From Mesorhizobium waimense (GTDB lineage Bacteria > Pseudomonadota > Alphaproteobacteria > Rhizobiales > Rhizobiaceae): a stretch of DNA of 64,000 nt. The stretch is from NCBI RefSeq assembly GCF_003601975.1, contig NZ_QZWZ01000031.1:1-64000 (forward strand), read 5' to 3'. How positions within the stretch are numbered: the stretch's first letter is position 1; each line of letters begins with the position of its first letter. The notes below the pieces were generated by a model that saw only the letters and a program-made list of their open reading frames with translations, did no database searches and was not told the origin of the DNA. The position numbers were made by a program, and so were the translations under genes. Shown one piece after another: positions 33,541 to 41,491 of this stretch.

Positions 33541-34472
33541 GAGAGTTTCGTTCCTTTTTCGATCTTGGCTCCGCGCAAAAACTCCTGCGCGGTGGTGGAC
33601 CTTCCGCCCGCCCGTTGAACTTCGACCAACCTGATCGCGCCCGACCCGCAGGCGACCGTCAGCCGGTCATCGAGAATTCCTCCCGACTCGCCGACGCCAT
33701 CCGTAAGCGTCGAGCGAAGCAGTTTCAGCCGCTCCATGCGGCCGCCAATGTCGACCTCGCACCACGCGCCCGGAAAGGGCGAGAGGCCGCGAATGTGATT
33801 GTGGACTTCGCCGGCAGGCCGCGTCCAGTCTACGCGTGTCTCCGATTTATCGATCTTTTTGGCGTAGGTCACCCCCGCCGTCGCCTGTTGGGTAAATGTC
33901 AGACAATTTATCCCCAGCCGCGTCAATGCTTCCACGATCAGCGAAGCGCCCATGTCCATCAGCCGGTCATGTAACTCGCCGGCCGTCATATCGGGTGCTA
34001 TGGCGCATTTTTCAACCATCGCCACCGGCCCGGTGTCGAGACCCTCTTCCATCCGCATCACCATCATGCCGGTCTCGGTGTCGCCGGCCATGATGGCGCG
34101 CTGGATGGGAGCGGCACCGCGCCAGCGCGGCAGAAGCGACGCATGGCCGTTGAGACAGCCGAGCCGTGTCGCCTCGAGCACGGCCTTCGGCAGCAGCAGC
34201 CCATAGGCAACGACCACTGCGACATCGGCGCGCAGGGCGGCGAAGGCCTGCTGCTCCGCCTCGCCCTTCAGCGATGTCGGCGTCCGCACCTCGATGCCCA
34301 ATCGTTCCGCCTCGCGCTGCACCGGTGACGGCGTCAGCTCCAGCCCGCGCCGGCCGGCGGCGCGGGGCGGCTGCGTGTAGACGGCTGGTATTTCGTGGCC
34401 GGCCTCGGCGATCGCCCGCAGCACCGGGACGGAGAACTCCGGCGTGCCCATGAAGATGACGCGAAGGGGCAT
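33537..34472 (-). CDS. fmt: Methionyl-tRNA formyltransferase
   Basis: A 311-residue enzyme that formylates initiator Met-tRNA. It has MPLRVIFMGTPEFSVPVLRAI at the start, the active-site segment NGHASLLPRWRGAAPIQRAI with the conserved Asn/His, and a C-terminal OB-like domain. It follows def by 4 bases and overlaps the GNAT gene. The pairing with def is the usual one. Confidence 0.97.
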   Translation of the reverse strand: MPLRVIFMGTPEFSVPVLRAIAEAGHEIPAVYTQPPRAAGRRGLELTPSPVQREAERLGIEVRTPTSLKGEAEQQAFAALRADVAVVVAYGLLLPKAVLEATRLGCLNGHASLLPRWRGAAPIQRAIMAGDTETGMMVMRMEEGLDTGPVAMVEKCAIAPDMTAGELHDRLMDMGASLIVEALTRLGINCLTFTQQATAGVTYAKKIDKSETRVDWTRPAGEVHNHIRGLSPFPGAWCEVDIGGRMERLKLLRSTLTDGVGESGGILDDRLTVACGSGAIRLVEVQRAGGRSTTAQEFLRGAKIEKGTKLS

Positions 34473-34476
34473 GCCC

Positions 34477-35007
34477 CTATCCCACCATCTTGCCCGGCGC
34501 CTTGTCCCTGGCGAGCTTCTTGAATTTCTTGACCACCATGTCGCGCTTCAGCTTCGAGATATGGTCGATGAACAGCACGCCGTTGAGATGGTCGATCTCA
34601 TGCTGCAGGCAGGTCGCCATCAGGCCCTCGGCCTCCATCTCCTGCAGCTTGCCGTCGCGGTCGAGATATTTCACCCGTACCGAGGCAGGGCGCTCGACCT
34701 CGGCATAATAATCCGGGATCGACAGGCAGCCTTCCTCGTAGACCGAACGCTGGTCGGCGCTTTCGAGGATTTCGGGATTGATGAAGACATGCGGCGCCGG
34801 CGTCTCGTCTTCCTTGGCGAGGTCGATGACCAGCATGCGCAGCGGCTCGCCGATCTGGATCGCCGCGAGACCGATGCCGGGCGCGTCATACATGGTGTCC
34901 AGCATGTCGCCGGCCAGCTTGCGCAAGGGCGCGTCGACGCGCTCGACCGGTTTGGAAACCTGGCGCAGGACGGGATCGGGAAGAATGATGAGCGGCTTGA
35001 TCGACAT
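34477..35007 (-). CDS. def: Peptide deformylase
   Basis: A 176-residue metalloenzyme that removes the formyl group from new proteins. All three motifs are present: GIGLAAIQIG, EEGCLSIP (metal Cys) and QHEIDHLNG (metal His pair and catalytic Glu). It heads the leftward unit with fmt. Confidence 0.97.
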   Translation of the reverse strand: MSIKPLIILPDPVLRQVSKPVERVDAPLRKLAGDMLDTMYDAPGIGLAAIQIGEPLRMLVIDLAKEDETPAPHVFINPEILESADQRSVYEEGCLSIPDYYAEVERPASVRVKYLDRDGKLQEMEAEGLMATCLQHEIDHLNGVLFIDHISKLKRDMVVKKFKKLARDKAPGKMVG

Positions 35008-35110
35008 GGCGTCTCACCTAAGACGTCATGCGAAAAGCGTCAACGGGGACAATCGAAGACCGTTCACGTTTTGATCTGTGCCAGCGGACCGAATCATTTA
35101 TGCTGGCACC

Positions 35111-36364
35111 ATGAACGACCTGACCTCGATCCTTTCCGAACCCGTCGCTCGGCTCGGCGCCAGTACGTTCACGCTCGGCCATGCGCTGGCCTTCGGCACG
35201 GTGCTGTTTCTCGGCCTATTCCTGGCCCTGGTCGTCGCGCTGTGGCGGTCGGCCAGGGCGCGCGCGGTGGCGGCCGCGGAAGCCGCCGACCACGCCCGCG
35301 ATGCGGAGGCGCGGATGGCCGGCATCCTGCAGAGCCAGGCCGAGATGAAGGGCCGCATGGGCGCGATCGCCGAAGTGTTCGGCGCGCGGCAGGCCGAACT
35401 CACCCAGTCGATCGGCCAGCGGCTTGATGCGATGACCGGGCGTCTTGGCCAGACCATGACCGAGCAGACCAAATCGACGCATGAGAGCCTGGCAAAGCTA
35501 CAAGAGCGGCTGGCGGTGATCGATACGGCGCAAGGCAACATCCAGTCGCTCGCCGGCCAGGTGGTGCAGTTGCAGGCGATCCTCTCCAACAAGCAGACGC
35601 GCGGTGCCTTCGGCCAGTCGCGCATGGAGGCGATCGTCGCCGACGGCCTGCCGCACGGCGCCTACGAATTCCAGGCGACCCTGTCGAACGGCAGCCGGCC
35701 GGACTGCCTGGTGAAGATGCCGAACGGCGCGCCTTCGCTGGCCATCGACGCCAAGTTTCCGCTGGAAGCCTGGAACGCCATCCGTGCCGCCGACGGCGCC
35801 GATTTCCAGAAGGTTGCCGCGCAGGCATTCCGCCGCGATATCGAGATCCATGTTCGCGATATCGCCGAAAAATACCTGATCCAGGGAGAGACGCAGGACA
35901 CCGCCTTCATGTTCGTGCCCTCGGAATCGGTGTTCGCCGAGATCCACGAGAATTTCGAGGCGGTGGTGCAGAAGGCGCATCGCGCCCGTGTCATCATCGT
36001 CTCGCCGTCGCTGCTGATGCTGTCGATCCAGGTCATCCAGGCGATCCTCAAGGATGCCCGCATGCGCGAGCAGGCGCATCTGATCCAGGGCGAGGTTATC
36101 AGGCTGATGGAGGACGTGGCGCGTGTCGACGAGCGGGTGCGCCGGCTGCAGACGCATTTCGGCCAGGCGACGAAGGATATCGACGACATTCTCGTCTCGA
36201 CGTCGAAGGTGACCAAGCGCGGCCAGAAGATCGAAGCGCTGGAGTTCGCGGAAGCCGAAGCCGAGGCGGCGCGCCCCGGTGCCGGCAAGGTCGAGGCCGG
36301 CGCGCGCGTCGCCGATTCCAAAACGGGCCAGCTGCGGCTGCGTGTGGTCGAAGGCGACGACTGA
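35111..36364 (+). CDS. rmuC: DNA recombination protein RmuC homologue
   Basis: A 417-residue RmuC-family protein. One N-terminal TM (about 18-42) is followed by a long coiled coil (about 45-160). The RmuC nuclease-like domain follows, with FQATLSNGSRPDCLVKMPNG, AIDAKFPLEAWNAI and FMFVPSESVFAEIHE. The family limits inversions at short repeats; its enzymology is poorly known. Start taken at the ATG at 35111 (MNDLTSILSEP). Divergent from def. Confidence 0.93.
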   Translation: MNDLTSILSEPVARLGASTFTLGHALAFGTVLFLGLFLALVVALWRSARARAVAAAEAADHARDAEARMAGILQSQAEMKGRMGAIAEVFGARQAELTQSIGQRLDAMTGRLGQTMTEQTKSTHESLAKLQERLAVIDTAQGNIQSLAGQVVQLQAILSNKQTRGAFGQSRMEAIVADGLPHGAYEFQATLSNGSRPDCLVKMPNGAPSLAIDAKFPLEAWNAIRAADGADFQKVAAQAFRRDIEIHVRDIAEKYLIQGETQDTAFMFVPSESVFAEIHENFEAVVQKAHRARVIIVSPSLLMLSIQVIQAILKDARMREQAHLIQGEVIRLMEDVARVDERVRRLQTHFGQATKDIDDILVSTSKVTKRGQKIEALEFAEAEAEAARPGAGKVEAGARVADSKTGQLRLRVVEGDD

Positions 36365-36380
36365 GCCGCCGGAACGGCTG

Positions 36381-36785
36381 CTACTGCTCCTCGACGGTCG
36401 TCATGCCCTCAAATTCCGGCAGCCAGTGCAATGCCGAGCTGTGCCAAACCTGTTTTCTCGGGACCAGCTCCTCGCGCTGATGCGCCGTGCCGACCCTGAT
36501 GCCGTAGATCTTCGGGCCATCGCCGACCGATGTCGCAAAGAGATGCGATCCGCACTCGCCGCAAAAGCCCTGGGCGCGTTTGGCGCCAGTGGATCCGGTC
36601 TTGATATAGACCTTCGGTGTGCCGCTGGTGATCCTGTAGTTGCTTTCCGGTGCCGGTACCGTCACCCGGAAGGCCGTGCCGGTCAGTTTCTGGCAATCCG
36701 TGCAGTGGCAGATCGAGGTCTTTTCCGGATCGACCTCGGCCTCATAGGTGATGGCGCCGCAATGGCACCCGCCGTCAATTCTCAT
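36381..36785 (-). CDS. GFA/CENP-V domain protein
   Basis: A 134-residue zinc-binding protein of the Gfa-like family. Zinc ligands are CHCGA near the start, ICHCTDCQKLTG, and FCGECGSHLF. The family is named for a proposed glutathione-formaldehyde adduct enzyme, but most members have no proven reaction. It is convergent with rmuC and stands alone. Confidence 0.9.
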   Translation of the reverse strand: MRIDGGCHCGAITYEAEVDPEKTSICHCTDCQKLTGTAFRVTVPAPESNYRITSGTPKVYIKTGSTGAKRAQGFCGECGSHLFATSVGDGPKIYGIRVGTAHQREELVPRKQVWHSSALHWLPEFEGMTTVEEQ

Positions 36786-36847
36786 TGTCGCTTCTCCCGA
36801 AATCCAGCCGTAATCTTAGCGTGATGCAGTCGCGAGGCAACTGGTGG

Positions 36848-37813
36848 CTAATCCAGAGCCTCTCCGGATGCCTCTACGATCGCCTTGCGTCGGCGCTCCC
36901 AGGTTCCTGCCGCCTGCGGTTTGACGAACAGTCGCGAAATCTCCGGCATTTCCTTTTTCAGCACGGCCTCGAGCCGCTCGACGCAAGCTTCGATCTCGGG
37001 CGCCCTCAGGTGGTCCTCGAATTCGATGCTCAAGCCGGCGACGATTTCCTGCGGACCGATATGGACGCTCAGTATGCCATTGGCGCGCTGCACCGCGGGG
37101 TCCTGCTGGGCGATGGCAAGCACCTTCTTCTGCACCTCGGGCGAGGCCGGTTCGCCCAAAAGCAGGCCCTTGCTTTCGCGGGCCAGGAAGATGGCGGTGG
37201 CGCCGAGGATCATAGCGATGCCGATCGACGCTGCGCCGTCGAGTTCGGGCATGGCGAATATCTCCGCCGCCAAGATGCCGGCAAAGGCGACGATCAGGCC
37301 AAGCAGCGCCGCGCTGTCCTCGAACAGCACGGTGTAGACGCTCGGATCCTTGCTGAACTGCACCGCCTCGATCCAGCCGAGCCTACCCTTCTCGCGGCGG
37401 AATTCCTTCAGCGCCACGTACCAGGAACTGCCCTCGAACAGGAAGGAGAGGCCAAGCACGACATAATTCACCATGCCATTGGCGACCGGCTCGGGCGCCA
37501 TGATGTGCACCACGCCTTCGTAGAACGACACGCCGGCGCCGAGTGCAAAGACCAGAAGTGCGACGATAAAACTCCAGAAATAGAGCTCGCGGCCATGTCC
37601 TAGCGGATGCATTCGGTCGGGCGGCCGCGCGGCGCGGCGCATGCCGTAGAGCAGCAGCCCGCCATTGCCGGTGTCGACCAGCGAATGAACGCCCTCCGAC
37701 AGCATGGCCGAGCTGCCGGTGAAGAAGGCGGCGGCGAATTTGGTCAGCGCGATGGCGAGATTGCCGGCGAGCGCGGCATAGATGACCTTCCTCGACCCGC
37801 CATGCGCCGCCAT
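36848..37813 (-). CDS. Cation diffusion facilitator family transporter
   Basis: A 321-residue CDF transporter with about six TM helices. TM2 carries HSLVDTGN (H-x3-D metal site) and TM5 carries FEDSAALLGLIVAFAGIL with an Asp in the paired position. The C-terminal cytoplasmic domain (about 210-300) has LSVHIGPQEIVAGLSIEFE. The H/D site suggests Zn, Co or Mn efflux. It is isolated, with no metal regulator next to it. Confidence 0.88.
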   Translation of the reverse strand: MAAHGGSRKVIYAALAGNLAIALTKFAAAFFTGSSAMLSEGVHSLVDTGNGGLLLYGMRRAARPPDRMHPLGHGRELYFWSFIVALLVFALGAGVSFYEGVVHIMAPEPVANGMVNYVVLGLSFLFEGSSWYVALKEFRREKGRLGWIEAVQFSKDPSVYTVLFEDSAALLGLIVAFAGILAAEIFAMPELDGAASIGIAMILGATAIFLARESKGLLLGEPASPEVQKKVLAIAQQDPAVQRANGILSVHIGPQEIVAGLSIEFEDHLRAPEIEACVERLEAVLKKEMPEISRLFVKPQAAGTWERRRKAIVEASGEALD

Positions 37814-37930
37814 GGTTTTCTACCCTGTCCGATGCCCACCGAACTTGACGGCCTCCCCGCCGAAGCTCCACAGGCATTCACAACGCGCAAACGGTCCAGT
37901 CGTTCAGTGGGAAGGTGGGCACCGTGAGCC

Positions 37931-38740
37931 CTATTCGACGACCTCGTCGGTCCATACTTTGAAGCCGGCGAGCGTGCCCGGCCCAAAGATATGGGTCAGC
38001 GGCACATCGGCCGCGTCGCGGCCGGAAGCGATCACGATGCGGCCGATGCGCGGGGCGTTGTTGCGCGGATCGAAAGCGTGCCAGCGGCCACCCAGATAGA
38101 CCTCCATCCAGGCGGCGAAGTCCATGCTCGACCACGGTTTTGGCGTGCCGATATCGCTGATGTAGCCGGTGCAGTAGCGGGTCGGGATGTTCAGCGCCCG
38201 GCAGAAGGCGACCGCGAGATGGGCGAAGTCGCGGCAGACACCGCTTTGCTCGCGATAGGCCTCGGCGGCAGTGCGCGTCGGCCGCGCATTGCCGTAGTTG
38301 AAGACGATGTGGTTGTGAACGAAGTCGCAGACCGCCTGGACACGTCGAACGCCGAGCGGAGTGTGACCGAACAGCCGCCACGCTTCGTTTGCCAGCACAT
38401 CGCTCTCGCAATAGCGGCTGGGCAGCAGGAACAAGAGCGTGTCCGACGGCAGGTCGCGCACCTCGTGTTGCCAGGCCATCAGGTCGCCCATCTCGAAGGT
38501 GCCGGGGTCGCGGATCACCGCGTCGGTGCCGAAGGTGAAACGCCCGGGCGGGGCGACAAGACGGTTGCACCAGTTACCGAAGCTGTCGCGATAGCTTTCG
38601 ATCGGCACCGGCGGATTGGAAGTCAGGAAATCCGGCCGTTCGAGATCGGATGCCCTGGAATAGTGGACATTGAGCATCGCGATCAAAGGTGTTTCCTGCG
38701 GAAAGTCGAAGCTCATCTCGCAGCCGATGTGGATTCGCAT
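37931..38740 (-). CDS. Transglutaminase-like domain protein, catalytic His apparently replaced
   Basis: A 269-residue protein with an N-terminal beta-rich domain and a transglutaminase-like core. The Cys motif SGVCRDFAHLAVAFCRALNIPTRYC places C169, and RWHAFDP places D224. In the canonical HAWVEVYL segment this protein reads DFAAWMEVYL, so the catalytic His is Ala at position 209. From memory, a rhizobial subgroup has this replacement, perhaps using another His or being non-catalytic. No neighbouring alpha-E or circularly permuted ATP-grasp genes are present here. Confidence 0.85.
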   Translation of the reverse strand: MRIHIGCEMSFDFPQETPLIAMLNVHYSRASDLERPDFLTSNPPVPIESYRDSFGNWCNRLVAPPGRFTFGTDAVIRDPGTFEMGDLMAWQHEVRDLPSDTLLFLLPSRYCESDVLANEAWRLFGHTPLGVRRVQAVCDFVHNHIVFNYGNARPTRTAAEAYREQSGVCRDFAHLAVAFCRALNIPTRYCTGYISDIGTPKPWSSMDFAAWMEVYLGGRWHAFDPRNNAPRIGRIVIASGRDAADVPLTHIFGPGTLAGFKVWTDEVVE

Positions 38741-38952
38741 TCTCGTCCTGACCGGCCTGCCTGATCGTTACCCGGCGAAAGCCGGATCGATGCTACAGTG
38801 CGGCCAAGACCATCGCATGGACCGGGGCCGTTGACGAGGAAAATAGAAAATGCGTTGACAGGACCTCAACTGGCGCGCCGAGATGCAACAGGCTCTTGCA
38901 GTCGGACCAATCTCTTGTTTCACTTCGGGGCCACTAATTGGAGGAGCGAATC

Positions 38953-39078
38953 ATGGCTAAAGGTGCGATGAAGGCGGGCAAGGAAGCCCGCAAGCCGAAG
39001 AAGGATGCGAAGAAGCCCGCCGCAGCCCCGGCGCTCAAGGCGCCACCGGTCAAGGCGATGAGGCTCAAGGAAAAGTAG
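38953..39078 (+). CDS. 41-residue Lys/Ala-rich small protein
   Basis: An ATG with a strong GGAGG 7 bases upstream opens a 41-codon frame: MAKGAMKAGKEARKPKKDAK, then KPAAAPALKAPPVKAMRLKEK. Thirteen lysines plus arginines make it very basic and probably unfolded. The KEARKPKKDAKKPA part recalls small basic proteins seen across Rhizobiales (xREARKPKK motif) of unknown role. Nucleic-acid or ribosome binding is plausible by charge alone. It stands alone between the transglutaminase and SMR genes. Confidence 0.72.
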   Translation: MAKGAMKAGKEARKPKKDAKKPAAAPALKAPPVKAMRLKEK

Positions 39079-39198
39079 GCCGCTCTGGGATATTTCTGAT
39101 CCCGGCCAACCCGTTTCGGCGCAGATTACAAACCGGCGGCATGAACAATGCTGCCGGTGTTTTGTTGATCGGCAAATGAAGCTTCCTAAATAGACGCG

Positions 39199-39247
39199 GC
39201 GAGGACGACCTCGCGCTTTCTCCGAAATCCGGCCGGGACGACCCGCC
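39199..39247 (+). ncRNA. Guanidine-II (mini-ykkC) riboswitch
   Basis: Two hairpins with identical ACGA loops stand in tandem. The first has a perfect 6-bp stem (GCGAGG-ACGA-CCTCGC, 39199-39214). The second has CGGG-ACGA-CCCG at its core (39234-39245). Tandem stem-loops with ACGR tetraloops are the defining pattern of the guanidine-II riboswitch, and the next gene encodes an SMR protein of the SugE/Gdx guanidinium exporter type, its classic partner. Guanidine should raise expression. The gap to the gene is unusual because a palindromic repeat lies between. Confidence 0.85.
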
Positions 39248-39262
39248 ATCAAGTGTTGCTGT

Positions 39263-39310
39263 GTGCGTGTCGTTATCGCAAAACCGCGCGCACTTTTGGG
39301 CGACACGCAC
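39263..39310 (+). repeat. Dispersed palindromic repeat, family C, copy 1, between riboswitch and SMR gene
   Basis: GTGCGTGTCG at 39263-39272 and CGACACGCAC at 39301-39310 form a perfect 10-bp stem; the inside carries CGCAAAACCGCGCGCACTTT. Two related copies lie at 50846-50887 and 50897-50945. It occupies the place where the riboswitch would normally act on the Shine-Dalgarno. Confidence 0.7.
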
Positions 39311-39328
39311 CGAATGGAGTGTTTCCCC

Positions 39329-39643
39329 ATGTCGTGGATTTTTTTGTTCTTTGCCGGTCTGTTCGAGATCGGCTGGGCGATCGGCCTCAAATACACCGAT
39401 GGCTTCTCGAAGCCGCTGCCGACAGTCCTCACCATCGCCTCGATGATCGTCAGCCTCGGCTTGCTTGGCATGGCGCTGAAGGCGCTACCTGTCGGCACGG
39501 CCTATGCGGTATGGACCGGCATCGGCACCGTCGGCACGGCGCTGCTTGGCATCTGGCTGCTCGGCGAGCCGGCGACCGCTATCCGGCTCGGCTGCATCGC
39601 GCTCATCGTCTGCGGCATCATGGGGTTGAAGCTCGCAGCCTGA
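39329..39643 (+). CDS. SMR-family exporter, SugE/Gdx guanidinium type
   Basis: A 104-residue, four-helix small multidrug resistance protein. MSWIFLFFAGLFEIGWAIGLKYTDGF holds the essential membrane Glu of TM1; GTAYAVWTGIGTVGTALLGI and GEPATAIRLGCIALIVCGIMGLKL follow. FEIGWAIGLKY and the G-x-G-x-V-G-T pattern match the Gdx (SugE) subtype that exports guanidinium in exchange for protons, and the upstream guanidine-II riboswitch supports it. TGGAGTG precedes the ATG at 39329. Confidence 0.93.
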   Translation: MSWIFLFFAGLFEIGWAIGLKYTDGFSKPLPTVLTIASMIVSLGLLGMALKALPVGTAYAVWTGIGTVGTALLGIWLLGEPATAIRLGCIALIVCGIMGLKLAA

Positions 39644-39740
39644 TTCAGGCCGCTCCCGTGCCTGACAAATTTTGGATGCACAAACGCGTTCAGGGCCGCT
39701 ACGGGCGGCCCTGGCATGATCTAGTCGATCGCGCCGAAAG

Positions 39741-40175
39741 CTAGCGGGCGGAGAAGCCCGGGGGCGTCCTGCCGGTGCGCTGCTTGCGTGCCGCGTAACG
39801 TGCGTCGCGCTTGGCCTTGCGTTCGGCTTCGTCGGCAAGCAGACGGGCAATGCGCTCGTTTTCTTCTGCTTCCCGAATCTTCGCATCCGCTTGCGCCGCT
39901 TCTTCAGCAGCGATGCGGGCCGCTTCCGCGGCTGCCTCGCGCTCGGCCTTCTCGATCGCTTCGCGCGCAAGCTTTTCCTGCTTCAGCCTGGCCTTTTCGG
40001 CCTCGCGCGTCGCACGTGCCTCGAGGATTGCCTTGCGTTCGGCCTGTCGCGCCAGCACCGCAGGATCATCTGCCGCCGGCTTTGACTTGAAACGCTCCAG
40101 AAGCGCCTTCTTTGCCTCGTTTGCGGCATTGCGCCGCTCGAAAATGTCTTTTTCCCTGTAGATAGCCAAGTCCAC
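39741..40175 (-). CDS. Coiled-coil protein, DUF6481-like
   Basis: A 144-residue, mostly alpha-helical charged protein. The N-terminus IYREKDIFERRNAANEAKKALLERFKSKPAADDP is conserved in a family I recall as DUF6481 in Rhizobiales. The middle is an Ala/Glu/Arg coiled coil (about 45-125), with a basic tail. No membrane segment or signal. The start at 40175 is a GTG. Function unknown. Antisense frames over this region are composition artefacts. Confidence 0.82.
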   Translation of the reverse strand: MDLAIYREKDIFERRNAANEAKKALLERFKSKPAADDPAVLARQAERKAILEARATREAEKARLKQEKLAREAIEKAEREAAAEAARIAAEEAAQADAKIREAEENERIARLLADEAERKAKRDARYAARKQRTGRTPPGFSAR

Positions 40176-40391
40176 TTCCCTGAAGTCAATTCGCGACGCT
40201 TACATACGCGCGAAAACCGAGAGTTCAAGCGCCAAAACGGTATGCCAGCCATGAAATTCTGGGCTGTTGCAGCCGGGAGACGCTTCTTTCAGCCGAAATC
40301 GACATGCACTGTTCACCGTCCGCCCCTCTGGCGGCACGGCCGGCCGATCGCTACCTCTAGCCCGAAAATCAAAACGCTGGGATGACACGCC

Positions 40392-41453
40392 ATGGAACTT
40401 GGTCTCTACACCTTCGCCGACGTCAGCCCGGAACCGGGCCCGGGCGCCATCGGGCCGCATGAGCGTCTGCGCAATTTGATCGAGGAGATCGAGCTGGCCG
40501 ACCAGGTGGGCCTCGACGTGTTCGGACTGGGCGAGCACCACCGGCCGGACTATGCCGCATCGGCGCCCGTGGTGGCGCTGGCCGCGGCGGCCGAGCGTAC
40601 CAAGCGCATCAAGCTGACCAGCGCGGTCACGGTTCTGTCCTCCGACGACCCGGTGCGCGTCTTCCAGCAGTTTGCGACGCTCGACCTTCTATCCGGCGGC
40701 CGGGCCGAGATCATGGCCGGGCGTGGCTCGTTCATCGAATCCTTCCCGCTGTTCGGCTACAACCTCGAGGACTATGACGAGCTCTTCGCCGAGAAGCTCG
40801 ACCTTTTGCTGGCCATCCGAGACAGCGTCAAGGTTAACTGGCAGGGCCGGCTGCGGGCGGCGATCAACGGCCGGGGCGTCTATCCGCGTCCCTTCCAGGA
40901 AAAACTGCCGATCTGGATCGCGATCGGCGGTACGCCGCAATCGGCCGCCCGCGCGGGCGCACTCGGCCTGCCGCTGGCGCTCGCCATCATCGGCGGCGAG
41001 CCGGCGCGCTTCGCACCGCTGTTCGAGGTCTACCGCGAGGCGGCAAGACGCGCCGGCAACGACCCGGCAAGCCTGGCCACGAGTCTCAACGTGCATGGCT
41101 TTATCGCCGAGACGACCGAGAAGGCGGCCGACGAGTTCTACGGGCCGCAGGCCGAGGTGATGAACCGCATCGGCCGCGAGCGCGGCTGGGGCCCGACCTC
41201 GCGGGCGCACTTCGATCAGTCGCGCGGCCCCAACGGCGCGCTGTTCGTCGGCAATCCCGAACAGGTGGCCGAGAAGATCGTCGCCCAGCACAAGATCTTC
41301 GACAATGACCGTTTCCTGCTGCAGATGGCGATCGGCATCATGCCGCATGCCAAGGTCATGAAGGCGATCGAACTCTACGGCACCAAGGTGGCGCCGATCG
41401 TGCGCAAGGAAACCGCGAAATCCGCGCCAGCGGTGGCAGCGCCCGTCGCCTGA
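40392..41453 (+). CDS. Luciferase-like (LLM class) flavin-dependent oxidoreductase
   Basis: A 353-residue TIM-barrel flavoprotein of the bacterial luciferase family. It has ELGLYTFADV at the start, DVFGLGEHHRPDYAASAPVV and LLSGGRAEIMAGRGSFIESFPLFGY; the latter is a flavin phosphate-binding region. Such enzymes use reduced FMN and O2 on unknown substrates. It is convergent with an XRE regulator gene and lies 7 kb from a second LLM gene of a different subgroup. Confidence 0.9.
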   Translation: MELGLYTFADVSPEPGPGAIGPHERLRNLIEEIELADQVGLDVFGLGEHHRPDYAASAPVVALAAAAERTKRIKLTSAVTVLSSDDPVRVFQQFATLDLLSGGRAEIMAGRGSFIESFPLFGYNLEDYDELFAEKLDLLLAIRDSVKVNWQGRLRAAINGRGVYPRPFQEKLPIWIAIGGTPQSAARAGALGLPLALAIIGGEPARFAPLFEVYREAARRAGNDPASLATSLNVHGFIAETTEKAADEFYGPQAEVMNRIGRERGWGPTSRAHFDQSRGPNGALFVGNPEQVAEKIVAQHKIFDNDRFLLQMAIGIMPHAKVMKAIELYGTKVAPIVRKETAKSAPAVAAPVA

Positions 41454-41491
41454 GCGGCGGGCGGCTCGTCCACGAAGCCTGCTGTTGCATG

